From assembly GCF_958979055.1 (NCBI RefSeq), contig NC_084890.1, positions 28,875,116 through 28,939,115 of the forward strand: a DNA stretch of 64,000 nt. Reading direction: 5' to 3'. How positions within the stretch are numbered: the first letter of the stretch is position 1; every line of letters begins with the position of its first letter. The notes beneath the pieces are model-generated. The model did no database searches. It was not told the DNA's origin and was given only the letters and a program-made list of their open reading frames with translations. Positions 12,062 to 23,526 of the stretch are shown here, piece after piece. This DNA comes from Alnus glutinosa (Eukaryota > Streptophyta > Magnoliopsida > Fagales > Betulaceae). A program made the position numbers and the translations under genes.

Positions 12062-15000
12062 TTACCTTTTGGTACAAGTATTTCGAACATCTTTCAGAGG
12101 AGCACGGAGACCGCTGGCACGAGAACCAGATGACGAGCATCTAAATGATGATATTACTGAAACAAATTTTTCCATTGATTTTTCTGCTATTTCAGAATAA
12201 CGGCTTAAATGGGAAATGTTAGATCCAAATTTTCCTTCTTCAGCTTTTGTCTCTGTAGATGTTTTGTTGAAGTCAGGAACAGAGTGACCTAAAAGGAACG
12301 AAACATATCAAATGTTTTTTTCAAAGTTAAGAACGAAACATACAAGACGTCTTATCTACTATGTTAAAAAAAATCTAGCACAGACCAGCCTTAGGTACTT
12401 AGCAACAAAGGCATGACTCAATAAGAAAACAACTTAGCTACATAAATCAACTTACAGAATCTTAATATACCTTTAAAATCAAATGCAGGTTCATGCAAAC
12501 ATGTACCTATAATTGTCAAATCTTTAATTTCAACCATATGAAACAAATTGCTTGATCTATAAATAACTTATTATAGATTATGAATATTGTTTACATGGAA
12601 ATCTTAGAAAGAATTAAAACATCTGGTTCTTTCAGGTATCTAAGTCAACATGTGCTTACAAACCACAAACTTATACCTGTCTAATGCCATTCATTAGTTT
12701 TTTTTTTTTTTGTTTTTTTTCCCCCTACATCCCTCTATAGTTTGCTCTACTGTATTGCCTCCTGATCTGATAGCTGAAGCTTCTCATTTCGCTCTGTGGT
12801 CTCTCGATCATATTCCTTTAAGGCCCTTCTCAGCCCCCTTTCAGAAACATTTCTGTAAAGCCATATAATTCCCATCCTCTCTTTAGTTATTCTCCTTATT
12901 TAAGTACTCATCCAGATGGTTTATCCTCCCATACAATACATCCTCTTCATCCCTTTTGTATTCCTCCACAGGAGATCTTTTCACCATGTCTTTCTATTAC
13001 AAGTTTCTATATTATCATTTCTACCTTCATCATTGCAAATGTTCAATATCTTAGATGCTAGTTGATCAAGGTACCAACTTGCAGCCCAAACTCAAATGCA
13101 ATGAACTTCCTAGTAGATGGTTCTTTCCCTGGTCTGCACAATTTGTCAAATGATAGGACGGACCATACCAATCCAGCCACCTTGCAATTGTTGTACCATT
13201 TTAAGCCTTCTTTCATAGATCCCTGCGGCGACCTTGACTATAGACATCATTTAAGAAATTCATGTGCATTCATTGATCAATCAACATGAAGGGAGCTTCT
13301 ATTCTTCAACATCAACGACGTTAATATCGTAAATATATGTGCATTCCTATTATCTTATGCTATCATGAAAAATTAATCATTCTAGAAGCTGATAACTCTT
13401 CAAGGATTCCTTTTATCTTATGTGCAAAGATAAGAGGAATGCATATATCAGCAGTGATCATTCTGATAAGAGGAATGCACCACAATAGACAAACACATTT
13501 GCAAGCAAGCAACATAACTTTATGGTATATAATCATTCCTTTAAACAGAACTCCCATAATTCTCACATATTGTCAAGATTCAAGTTCTAGGAATTACAGC
13601 ATATAACTGAAAGTCTATAAAGCTAAAGCAGGAGTTCACTAAAATAAATAGCTTTTAACTAAACTAAATAGATGTTTTCAGCAGTTATAGATGTACTCTG
13701 AGACCATAACAGGTTTCAAAAAGGTACCGCCATAAAAATGAATGACAACTGAAAATAAAATAGGAACTCATTGAACGAGAAAGAAAGCTTCATATAGCAA
13801 GACGACATAAGATCAAACAATCACATCTATGCTTAAATACGTTAATCACATAAGTCTAATTTAGTAAAGGATAGACTTGAAAACAAAGAATTCAGAGTCA
13901 CAGCTCGATGAAAAGTATAAAAATTAAAGCAATAAATAAATTTTACTTCTCGGATAGAGTTCATTAATAACTCTTGACATTGATACATACCATTATCGGG
14001 AAGAGGTGCATCTGTACGCCTTTGCTTCGGTTGCACATTTTCCTGAAGCAGTTTAAATAATAAAAAGAGTACAAAGATTATTCAAGGTGCCATCACAACA
14101 TAACTAAGAGATTAAAGTGAGAGCACCCACTTTTTGAGAAGAGTCATTTGACGAGGTCTTCCTTTTCATGACTTTGTCCTTAAGATAATTATTTCTGAAA
14201 GAAGCATCCCCGGGTATGGTATTCTCATATATATCAACGACATCATCAGCCTTGACCTTCTCTTGTTTATTGTTCACGTCCTTCTGGTTTTCAGACTTAT
14301 GCTGAAAGTAAGAACTTCTTATGATGACCTTTCTTGTACCTGTCTTTGTTTCGCCCTCAACTGCATCCGGAACATTCTTACATTCATGCTCCTTATGCAA
14401 TGTTGTACAAGGTTTATGAATTGAATACCTGGGTTGCTGAGGAGTTTGTTCTGGACTTCTTGTCTCAGACACCATATCTTTTACATGCATCAATATTCAA
14501 GTGAGTACCATGTAAACTCATCATTGAATATGTAGATCTTAAGGGAAACTATAGCCTTACCAAGGGTTGGAGATTCTGAAAATTCTGGAATTTCAGTGAC
14601 AAAGCCATCTTCTACCTAAAGAAAGAAAATAAATTAATTTATTATATCAAAATTAGGCCTAAAAAGATTTTAACAATCAACTATCAAGTGATATTCAACT
14701 GAAATTTGTCACCACTCCCGTTCATATCACTCACAGGGTTGTCAGCAGGAGAAACAGTGCCAATGTTTTCAGAGTCAATCAGGGATGCTGGCAAGCAGTT
14801 CGTTTTACATGCAGCAGCCTCCAACGTGATAATTTCCTTGGAAACAAGAGGAGAGTTATCCTCTGGAATTGGATGATTAGGTGATGTTCGAGGGGCCCTG
14901 AATTTTCTCTTTGCTTCAAGGGATGCAAAGCCTTTAGGCGTTAAAGAAAATTGAATTATAAGAACAAAATGTAACGGAAACCTTTGGTGCTCAGCGGTGC

Positions 15001-16530
15001 CATAAACTTATAAACCATTATTTAGCTTTTAGACTCTAACCTCCCTAATATAATGTCCTTTTCTGACATAAATCACATGCTTATACCTGTTTAGTCCTTA
15101 AAACCATCATTTGTGAACTTTGTTGGATGAATTTAAGACCCCAAAAATGAGCTATAATTTGTCCAAATACAACAGTAGGACATATCAGCAGTTTATGTGC
15201 AAAGGAAAATGGAAATTTTGTCTAATGTGGTTCCAAGAAAAATGGTAGATACAGGCCAGATCTCTACAGGATGATCCCGCATCACAAGACATGCTCCTAG
15301 CATTTTTTTGGTTCTAAAGCATGAACCAGAAAAAATATGACAAGATACATATAGAAACTCATGTACTTAATTTTTAAAATGTGAAATGTAACTTACAAAA
15401 AGGAAAAAGAAAGAAAGAATGAAATAATCCAAGCCAAGAAAAAAGGGCTTCAAAGGATACAGAAATACTTAGTCAAGAGATTCTTCTGAACCGGCAAATC
15501 TAGCTTTTTCCTCACGCTATCAGGATTAAATTGTTTAAGTTGGGATGTTTTGTAAAGCACCATGTCAGCACTCACATTCTCTCCCTGTTTGTCAAAAGAT
15601 GGACAAGTCGAGCACAACCACAAGTAGTGAGGAGCAAACTTTAAGCAAAGTGTAACAAAATTAACTAGTTCAATTCCCCAAGTCAAAAGTAACATTTTCA
15701 TCTCTAATGCAGTACAGAATAGACAATATAGGTATCAAAATGAAAGTTGAAAGTTCTCACTATTCTGCTTTGCTATATTAATACCGTTGGAAATTACGCT
15801 GACAAACCCAGATGACCCACAAAGTTCACATGCAAAGGCCTGAAACCGATCCATAGACCCGGTTCTATTGTGCCATGTCTAGTAAGAGATTCACTCCAAT
15901 ATCAGTGAAATGCGCTCCAAGCCAAATAACATGCTCAAGCCTACTTCGAAAGATATACTCCTAATTTATTGGATACGAGATGCTTAAGCCTAAGCCATCA
16001 TCAGGGTAACCCGACGATTAGGCTAGAACGTAACAAAGCGACAGCTACATCAAAACCACCATAAAAGGTGAGTCCAAGCAAGGTAAAAGGGACTTTTGGC
16101 CCAAAGCTTAAAACTCATACTTAGTGCATTTCAATTTTCCTCTTAAACACTATTGACTTAGGCATCATCGCTATTACCAGACTGAAAAGAAGATTAACTA
16201 TCATACACAAGATACAAGACTTGCACTTTCTAATTGATTCACTTGTATTGGATTATATAGACCAGGATATAAGATTAAGCCCGGTCATAAAGTTTGTGCT
16301 TATGAATGCACATGTACAAGTACTTAGCTAAATATGATTTTAACAAACTCTCCATTAGTTAATATGATTCTTGAGAAACTCTCCCTCAAAATCTTCCTTT
16401 TTTCTATTCTGAGTAATTTTCCATTTATGCTTTTCTTCTTCTCTCTTTCCAACATAGGCTAATTGGAGCACAAGTGAAGGAGGGCACCTAATCAATTGTA
16501 CAAAGAATCCCAAAGCAACTGCCCTTGAAA

Positions 16531-16566
<36 letters not shown>

Positions 16567-19371
16567 ACCTGAAACTGCATTTTGGTAAATGGATCAAGAT
16601 CACCTTCTGCTATGCCTTTCGCTGTATGTTGTGATATCAATGTATCCTATGTCAAGGATTTCTAGCATTTCAACTATTAGAGCAAAAATGTGCAGAGAAT
16701 TAGACAAATAAGCTGAGTTGTAAATAAAGGATATGGGCCTAGGAAGTCCAAATCATCTCCAACATTATCAGATATGTCGGACAAATGTACAATTTCTTCA
16801 TTGATAGGATCATAAACCCGTTGATGCTGGAAAGTCAATATTGCTTTCTTGAATGATTCTTCATATAATGGAGGGACAGAAACAGTGCTGTACCTCAAGT
16901 GCTTAATTACCTATATTGAGCCAATCAACATTTGGAATATATCAAAAAGATTAATAATTCACCAACTGAATTTAAACAACTTCTGATAAAATCTGTGAGC
17001 CGGTTGAAACCAAAAAACTTCTTTATGCTCACAACCAAAAGCATTTTCTGGTATCTCTCCATCTTTATTTTTTTCTGTTCTCTTTTGTTTATGTGTGCTT
17101 ACATGCGTACACTGCTGGTCTATCTAGTTAAATATAAGCGGTTATCAAGTGCAATGAAAATGACACTCACCTTGTCGTAACTTTTGAACTTTTTAATTAA
17201 TGCATGAGCCCTTTTCAGGCCCATTCCTGGCAATGACTGCAAGTAGTCACATCCACTCAAAATACACATCTGAAGAAGCATCTGCTTAGTGAAACCTGCA
17301 AAACTGAGATCCTTGTTCTGTTGTAGCATGGAATATTGAAACTCAACACCTTGCCCAAACTTGTCCATTTTAAAGATAATCTGGTTTCAAGAAAGAAGTT
17401 TAAGTGTACCAACCAAATATTTAAAATAATGAGATAGGAAGTTAAACTAATCAACTTCTCTTTAACTCACTCTGGGACAACCGAATGGTATAAGATCTGA
17501 ATCCTCAGTGATAACTGCTGCAACTTGTTTGCTTATTGCCAAGAAGGTCATTTGGGCATCTGCCTCGTAAGGGGCCACAACATAAGACACATTCTCCTGT
17601 TTCAACACCTTCCATATGAAATAATGTCAATAGAAAAGGAGATAACATTATCAAGCAGCATCTAGAAATATAAATCTATTTCACGATCTGATCCTTTTGG
17701 AGAATTAGTCCACTCTGGTGCCTCAAAAAGCCTTTTTCTACCTGGATTAGTTCGCGTGCAATCAGAGGTGAAATATCAACAGCTTTCTGGTAGCACTCAT
17801 ATGCAGCAGCAGAATTTCCTTCAGTCTCGTGCTCAATAGCACGTGCAAGATTTGCCTTCCTCATCCTGCATGTGTATGTAGACAAAATTTCTTTAGTGGA
17901 AGGCTTTAATGATTACTCAAATTTCAGTGATCAAAAGGTAAATACAACCCTTTACGCAGTCCAATAATCCATGTCTTTTTTAAGACCAAATGTCCAAACC
18001 CGTTGGATCTCAGTATAGAGAGCAGTAAAGAAACAACACAAAAGGTGCCAAACAGCAGGGAAGCTCCATATTGTATATTTTGGAGGCAGATCAAAGAGAC
18101 ATCTAGAACAATGGAATTTTTCATTAGAGGAGGTGGAAGGTATTACAGATACAACAAGATTTTTCATGATGAAATGGCTTAATTAAGTGTTTCAACCCCA
18201 AACAAGAAAGTTATAATGAGGGCAGAACAGCTAGAGCTCAAGTTGGTGACTACATACTGTCCAACTCATCCACCATTTCTAGTACTTAACACACCTAAAA
18301 ACCCAATCTTAAAACAACAAATACCAATCTGAACTGTGTCTGTCTTATTTAGGTTAGGAAGAATATCATAAAGCAGGCACGTTTGACTATAAAAACAAAT
18401 TTGAATTTGAGTGGAGAAATTGATAAAACAGTACAAAATTATATATCAAGAACAGTACATAGCAATCAAAAAGAGATGAAGAACTAATGAAGCCAATTCC
18501 AACCAGTTAGGATAAGGCTTTGCTGCATTGTCCACTACTAAAGCCAGCCATCTAGTTGGGCAAAGACCAACAAGCTGCGCATTACCAATGCAAGTGGAGG
18601 TGAAACTTCAAAAGATATCTAACATACCTAGCACGCTTGTTCTCTTGTTCACCCTTCATTGGCAGAAGACCTCCATCGAATACAAGGACAGGTTTAACTC
18701 CACAATTTCGTAGCAGGTTCACTCTATGCATGCAATATTCAACGTGCCTGAAAGATCAGATACAAAATGTAAAAGTATTACACACATGTGACACATTGGA
18801 TATCGAAAATATGAGTGAAACACTGACTTCCCTGGAATAAATGATGAACCCTCTCCTCAACTCAACCAAAGAAACCCAAAAACTTCAACCAAATTATCTT
18901 TTTCAACAATAACCATTTTTCCATTTCTTCCCCCCAAGCTCTCTCGGCAGATAATCCAAACCCATTAAGAGCAGAGAGGCTGTGCGAGAGTTGATTTTAG
19001 GTTTGGGGGCATTGGAAAATGCATCAAATGCCCGAGACAAGAAGACAATCACCCCAAGTCAATAAAATCAACGAAATCTTCGACTACATTTTGCAAAAGA
19101 GACGTTATTCATTACTTGGGCGCTTACCAAGAAAAACCCATATCCCAAATGTTGACAAAACCATTGACACCTTCAACTAAATTACGAAATCTAACAATAT
19201 ATGTACACACCTGGTGGTGGGTAGGCCTTTGCAGAGCTCTCTGCTGCAAGACAAGGCACCCTTGTGGAGCCAAGAATAGGTGTCGACCGCAACACAAGAG
19301 CCCTCCAATTCCTTGATGTGGATTGGCACCATGATCGATTTCAGCAGCGGCAACAGCCCCTGAATCCCCAT
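12062..19371 (-). CDS. EXO1: Exonuclease 1 (XPG/RAD2-family 5'-3' exonuclease)
   Basis: A complete 13-exon gene predicting 667 residues. Exons in transcript order: 19371-19211, 18747-18628, 17865-17742, 17608-17471, 17380-17171, 16910-16735, 16641-16569, 15584-15461, 14931-14735, 14615-14561, 14477-14131, 14042-13991, 12288-12062. Phases join exactly. The XPG N domain (MGIQGLLPLLKS onward) has D30 in AVDTYSWLHK and D78 in FDGG. The XPG I domain has E150 and D152 in PYEADAQ, and D171 and D173 in TEDSDL. The helix-two-turn-helix region has LSGCDYLQSLPGMGLKRAH with D226. These are the metal-binding acids of EXO1, which resects ends and removes error tracts in mismatch repair and recombination in the nucleus. 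The C-terminal half is low-complexity and ends with SGSRASGLRAPLKDVRNTCT, a tail I associate with plant EXO1. All introns are GT-AG except intron 6, which appears to be U12-type AT-AC. A GA repeat at about 19471-19490 lies upstream of the start. Confidence 0.93.
12690..13020 (-). pseudogene. Frame-broken coding-like relic in EXO1 intron 12
   Basis: Reading the minus strand gives short coding-like runs, EEYKRDEEDVLYGRINHLDEY and then, after a stop and frame change, WLYRNVSERGLRRALKEYD followed by TTERNEKLQLSDQEAIQ. The charged, helix-like composition suggests a decayed gene or transposon fragment. I do not recognise the family. Intron 12 (12289-13990) is the longest EXO1 intron and this relic may account for part of it. 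Confidence 0.3.
16642..16734 (-). other. EXO1: Probable U12-type AT-AC intron (EXO1 intron 6)
   Basis: On the gene strand this 93-base intron begins ATATCCTTT and ends in AC. It has TCCTTGAC near its 3' end, with the branch-type A 10 bases before the final C. These match the minor-spliceosome 5' site and branch-point consensus exactly. No GT donor near the exon end keeps the frame. Removing ATAT...TAC joins FLGP to LISQHTAKGIAEGD seamlessly. The alternative acceptor TAG/GATACA has no matching donor. Confidence 0.85.
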
Positions 19372-19844
19372 GTTGCTTCTCAACCTATACCAGGTTTGAG
19401 CTGGGGACCAAATGCTTTATTTAGCTACTACCAAACTGCCTCTAATCTTCGATTACAGACCAGAGCATTTAGAGAGAGAGAGAGAGAGAGGGTTTTATGA
19501 AGCGAAACAATGTGAGTAATTCTGTGAATATGTGATTGTGCCCCCAAAAGAATTAACATGGCGGGAAAGTTTTTGTCTGTAAGATTGTGGGGTCCCAGAT
19601 AGGGCATTTTGGCACCAAGTATGCCATATGCAGTGGATTAATGCTATCTGAAATTATTGAGGTACAACTCTTGACACAATTTTAATTGTTATATTTTAAA
19701 TTAATTATTCGATTTATTTTTCTGTATGTAGATCCTACGTATTCAATGGTTAATTTTAAAAAAAAGTTATAAAAAATGTATAAAAGTTATATAAAAGTTG
19801 TAAATGTATCATATCTTTAATGTTGTTTGTACATCACTCGGGCA

Positions 19845-20112
19845 TCGAGTGTACACCTAATGCACTTTGACAGTATGGGACCCATATCATATACATGGAC
19901 GAGATATAATACATTGTTATCCTATGATACAACTCCTGACCACCTTTACGTACGTGGCAACTTTTATTCTTTTTTTTTAGAAAAAAAAATCTCTAAACTT
20001 AGCTGGGGGACCACCTTGCCACATGAGAAAGGTGTCAAGAGTTATGTCTTTGAGTGACAAAAGATTATCTCTACATGGACTCACACCAAAATGCATTGGG
20101 TGTACACCATGT
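19845..20112. mobile_element. Foldback MITE-like element
   Basis: The left arm, starting near 19848 (GTGTACACCTAATGCACTTTG), is mirrored by the reverse complement of the right arm ending near 20112 (GGTGTACACCCAATGCATTTTG). Partial similarity continues inward (catggac / gtccatg). No target duplication was resolved, and the class is unknown. Confidence 0.45.
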
Positions 20113-20126
20113 TGACGTACAAATAG

Positions 20127-20734
20127 TAGGCTTGGCCATTCGGGTTTCACTGGTCGAGTTCGTGTCAACCCGACCAACCCGTTTATATAAATGGGTATGA
20201 CACGAACCCGACCCGATTATTAATCGGGTTGTGACACGTAACCCGAACACGACTAATAATCGTGTAACCCGTTAACCCGACATCAATTTCATAGTATGGT
20301 TGTTGTTTTTGACCTTTTCACTTTTCAGTTTTGCTTTTTACCTTCAAGAATTGAACTGAAACAGAAGATCTTAAACGCATTGAAGAAAGAAAGCTCAGAG
20401 AGAAACAAAGACGTACTTGCCGGCTGCGGAAGTATTTTGATTTGTGATTGTAGGCTTTGTAGCAATCGCAAGTTTCGCAACCCTCTTAGTCTCTCCAAGT
20501 CTCAAAAGCTTTTTCGATTTTTGCTTTTTGGTTCTAGAATTTCGGGTTTCGCTGTCCCGGTACTTTCTACTTTCTAGTTCTTTTTTCTTCTTTCATTTTT
20601 TTTTATATAACATAACCGGGTCAGAATCGTGTTTGGCAGGTCAACCCTATTATGACCCGAACCCGATTATACTAAACCAAAACACTATTTTTCCGTGTCG
20701 GGTTTGCAGGTCGTGTCAAAAATTGTCAACCCTA
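20127..20734. mobile_element. hAT-type non-autonomous element (608 bp)
   Basis: The terminal inverted repeats begin TAGGCTTGGCCATT on the left and, reverse-complemented, TAGGGTTGACAATT on the right. The element is flanked by 8-bp direct repeats acaaatag (20119-20126) and acaaatat (20735-20742), which differ at one base. An 8-bp duplication and a TAGGGTTG end are typical of hAT elements. Subterminal regions are dense in ACCCGA/TCGGGT words in both orientations. The interior (about 20296-20577) has open frames but no transposase motif. Confidence 0.75.
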
Positions 20735-20749
20735 ACAAATATCATTACT

Positions 20750-21193
20750 TTACGCAGGGGGACCGGGATCCCCATCCCTACAATTGAGAATCTCACTAAT
20801 TGGACACGGAAATGTGAGGACTCGTGTAGCTTCTTTGTCTAAATAGGAGCTCATTGGTTGAGCATGGGCTATTGTTCGAACAATTTGCTCGGATAAAGAG
20901 TTTTTTGCTCGGGTAGGAAGTCCCTCTTTCAAAAGGTCCACAACTTTTTCGGTCATAACTTTTTGGGTAAAAATTGTAGAAGAATGAGGATCCCCCACAC
21001 TTAAGAGTCTGATCACTAGCAATTCGAGCACCCTAAGTGCATGAACCTGATCCATTGTAAAAAAAAAAATTCCCCATTGTATGCAAAAGGGCTCAAATTG
21101 CTTCCCATTATATTTTCTCATTATAAAAAAATAAAATAAAATATGGGGTATTGGGATTTTTTTTTTTTTCATATTGTAAATCGCTCCCCACAT
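20750..21193 (-). other. Unrecognised open frame, probably repeat-derived
   Basis: An uninterrupted 147-codon minus-strand frame. Residues from about 47 on (MDQVHALRVLELLVIRLLS, then TEKVVDLLKEGLPTR) look protein-like, but no family is recognised and there are no splice partners or promoter. It sits among MITEs in AT-rich DNA. Probably a repeat fragment rather than a gene. Confidence 0.2.
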
Positions 21194-21435
21194 TATTTTT
21201 TCTCATTATCAGGGAAAAAATAATAATAATAATTGGGTTTTTTTTTTCTCATTAGTTTTTTTTTTTCATATTCTATTTAGAGGGACAAGTAGACAATTTT
21301 TTTTTTTTTAAAAAATAAAATAAAATGAAGGGAGAAAGACATAATAATATACTCCATATTTTGATATTACTTGCATCAATATCTACTCTATAATCTTAAA
21401 ATTGTTGACCTATTTATGTGTTTTAATTAAAATTA

Positions 21436-21617
21436 TGGTTAAATACGTCTGAGTTTAACAACTTTATTTTTTGCTTTTTGTGATTTATTTCGTATCGTAG
21501 ATGGTAGTTCATTTGTTGCGAAAGACGGATATGGTACCTTCGTCTAACTTCTATAAAAAAAATTGACGAAAGTCGACGTCGCATGTCTTAAAAAAATTGA
21601 TACGCGTCCATATGTAT

Positions 21618-21657
<40 letters not shown>

Positions 21658-22206
21658 AGAGAGGAAAGAAATAGGGATGGCTCCCCATAGCCGATCTGAA
21701 ATCCTATAAAGGTGGTTTGGTTACCCCTAAGGGCCAAACTCTATCTCGAGTATTTTTTTATTTTTATTTTTTCCCATTTTGGGCTTGTGGGGTGCCAAAC
21801 CACCCCAAGAGCCATGAGGGTGGTTTGACCACCCACAAACTCGACGATCAGGGTGGCCAAACTCACCCTCAGGCCAAACGGAGGTGGTTAAGCCACCCCC
21901 CAAGGCTCTTAGGGGTGATTTCGGCCAACTCCAAACGGATCATGAGAGTTTTATTTATTTATTTATTTTTTAAAAAAGTTTATTATTATTATTATTTTAA
22001 AGTTTATTATTATTTTTAATTATTAATTATACATAGGGACACATTTCGATTTTTTACGGCATGTGGCGTGGACTTCTGTCAATTTTTAGACGGAAGTACA
22101 ATTTTCGTCTTTAGCACAAAACAAGGTACTATCTACGATACGTAATAAATAACATGAGACAAAAAATACAGTCATTAAACTACGTGGAGCAAAAAATATT
22201 TAACCC
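21436..22206. mobile_element. MULE-type MITE with long terminal inverted repeats
   Basis: The left arm begins GGTTAAATACGTCTG. The right arm, reverse-complemented from 22206, begins GGTTAAATATTTTTTGC. Both continue through a shared stretch of about 130 bases including CGTATCGTAGATGGTA-like text and GACGAAA words. The interior is rich in GGTGG/CCACC. Long arms of this kind are typical of Mutator-like MITEs. A clean 9-bp duplication was not found. The right part of the element recurs in unit B (44062-44670), so the A/B duplication boundary lies inside it. Confidence 0.6.
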
Positions 22207-22539
22207 TTAAACGTAACAAATCTAGTTAAGTTGTATTAAGGATATATTTAGACAATAAACATTATTTGATGTGACTCTCAAAAAAATAATAATAATAATT
22301 ATTATTTGATGTGAAAAAAAAAAAAAAAAAAAACAATTGTTAAACGACTACTATTCTGTAATTAATAAAGATTTCCTGAAGAGTTTAGAATGCAATGCTC
22401 TTAAAACTACACGTCGTTCCAAAGGCCCTTGGGTTCCCATCTCCTTCCCGCGCGTTTGTCTTTGGACTCGGCGTTTCGGAGCTCCAATACTTGTTTCCCA
22501 ATCAATGCGCGACGCGTGGACTATTTGTCTGCCTTAGCC

Positions 22540-23517
22540 AACAAGTAACAACTGAACGTCTTTCTCACTCCTCCTTCGCTCTCTCACTCTCTCAGTCTCG
22601 CTCTCTCGCTCTCTCACAACCGATCGCCGTTTCCGATCTCTGCGTCACTGAGAATCGTCGCTCCCGATCCGCTCTCTCTCACTCCCGTTTTGCGTTCCTT
22701 TGTCTCTGACGCACAGCCATCAAAATACAGAGGTAAGTCCAAACCCTAACCATTATTTATTGTTTTTCTTTTAACTTTTTTTTTTTAAACTATAATCCAC
22801 GGCAACGATTGGGAGCTTGAATTAGGGTTAGGTTTAGGGTTTGAGAGAAACGATCTCTCGCGCTCTGTCCCGGGAAAAGAAAACGGAGCCAAATTTTCAA
22901 ATCCTAGTGTGCTGTGTGGTTTGGAGCATTTTTTTTTATCATTATTTCGGGTGCTACTTCCTTTTTTTGGCTTTTACTGTTGTGTGGGGTCTGAGTGATG
23001 GGAAAAATTGTTGGAAGAAACAGAGGCATGCCTAATCAAGATGAAAACAGAAGATTGGCAATCCAACTGTAGGACCGATGGTATTGGGTTCAAGTCCTGA
23101 GAAATGTTTGTATGTTTTGACAATTGAATACCATGTGTTTGTATTTGAGTGAAAGAAACATTTTCTTCCTTTATCCTGCATTTCTCGGAAACAATATACA
23201 GAGCATATATGCGTACAACTACCGTAATGTAACTTAAATTATTTAGATTAGTGAAGCCATTGCTTGCCATAATTAGGAGGTACACTCATTGATGATGGTA
23301 TCATAGATTGAACACTATTATCTCATACTTTCTGCTTGCATTAATTACGCTATCGCATTTCATTAATTATTTATCTCTTTTCTTCATTTATTTGTTCTTC
23401 TAAACAAGACTATCAGTTGCATACTCATTCCACAAATAGTTTATTGTGTTGCTTATTTGCTGAAAAATCGTTTGTCGTGCTCAACACCTGAAAACTGGCT
23501 TTGTTTAATTCTTGCAG
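22540..23517 (+). promoter_or_regulatory. 5' leader exon and leader intron of GTE-like gene A
   Basis: A pyrimidine-rich stretch (ctctcactctctcag, ctctctcgctctctc) around 22560-22620 resembles a plant Y-patch and transcription start area. A leader exon ends at 22732 (ACAGAG/GTAAGT). The leader intron runs 22733-23517, ending TTCTTGCAG, nine bases before the start codon. The same structure is preserved in unit B (leader exon end 45207, intron 45208-46066). Confidence 0.65.
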
Positions 23518-23526
23518 ATTCTCATT

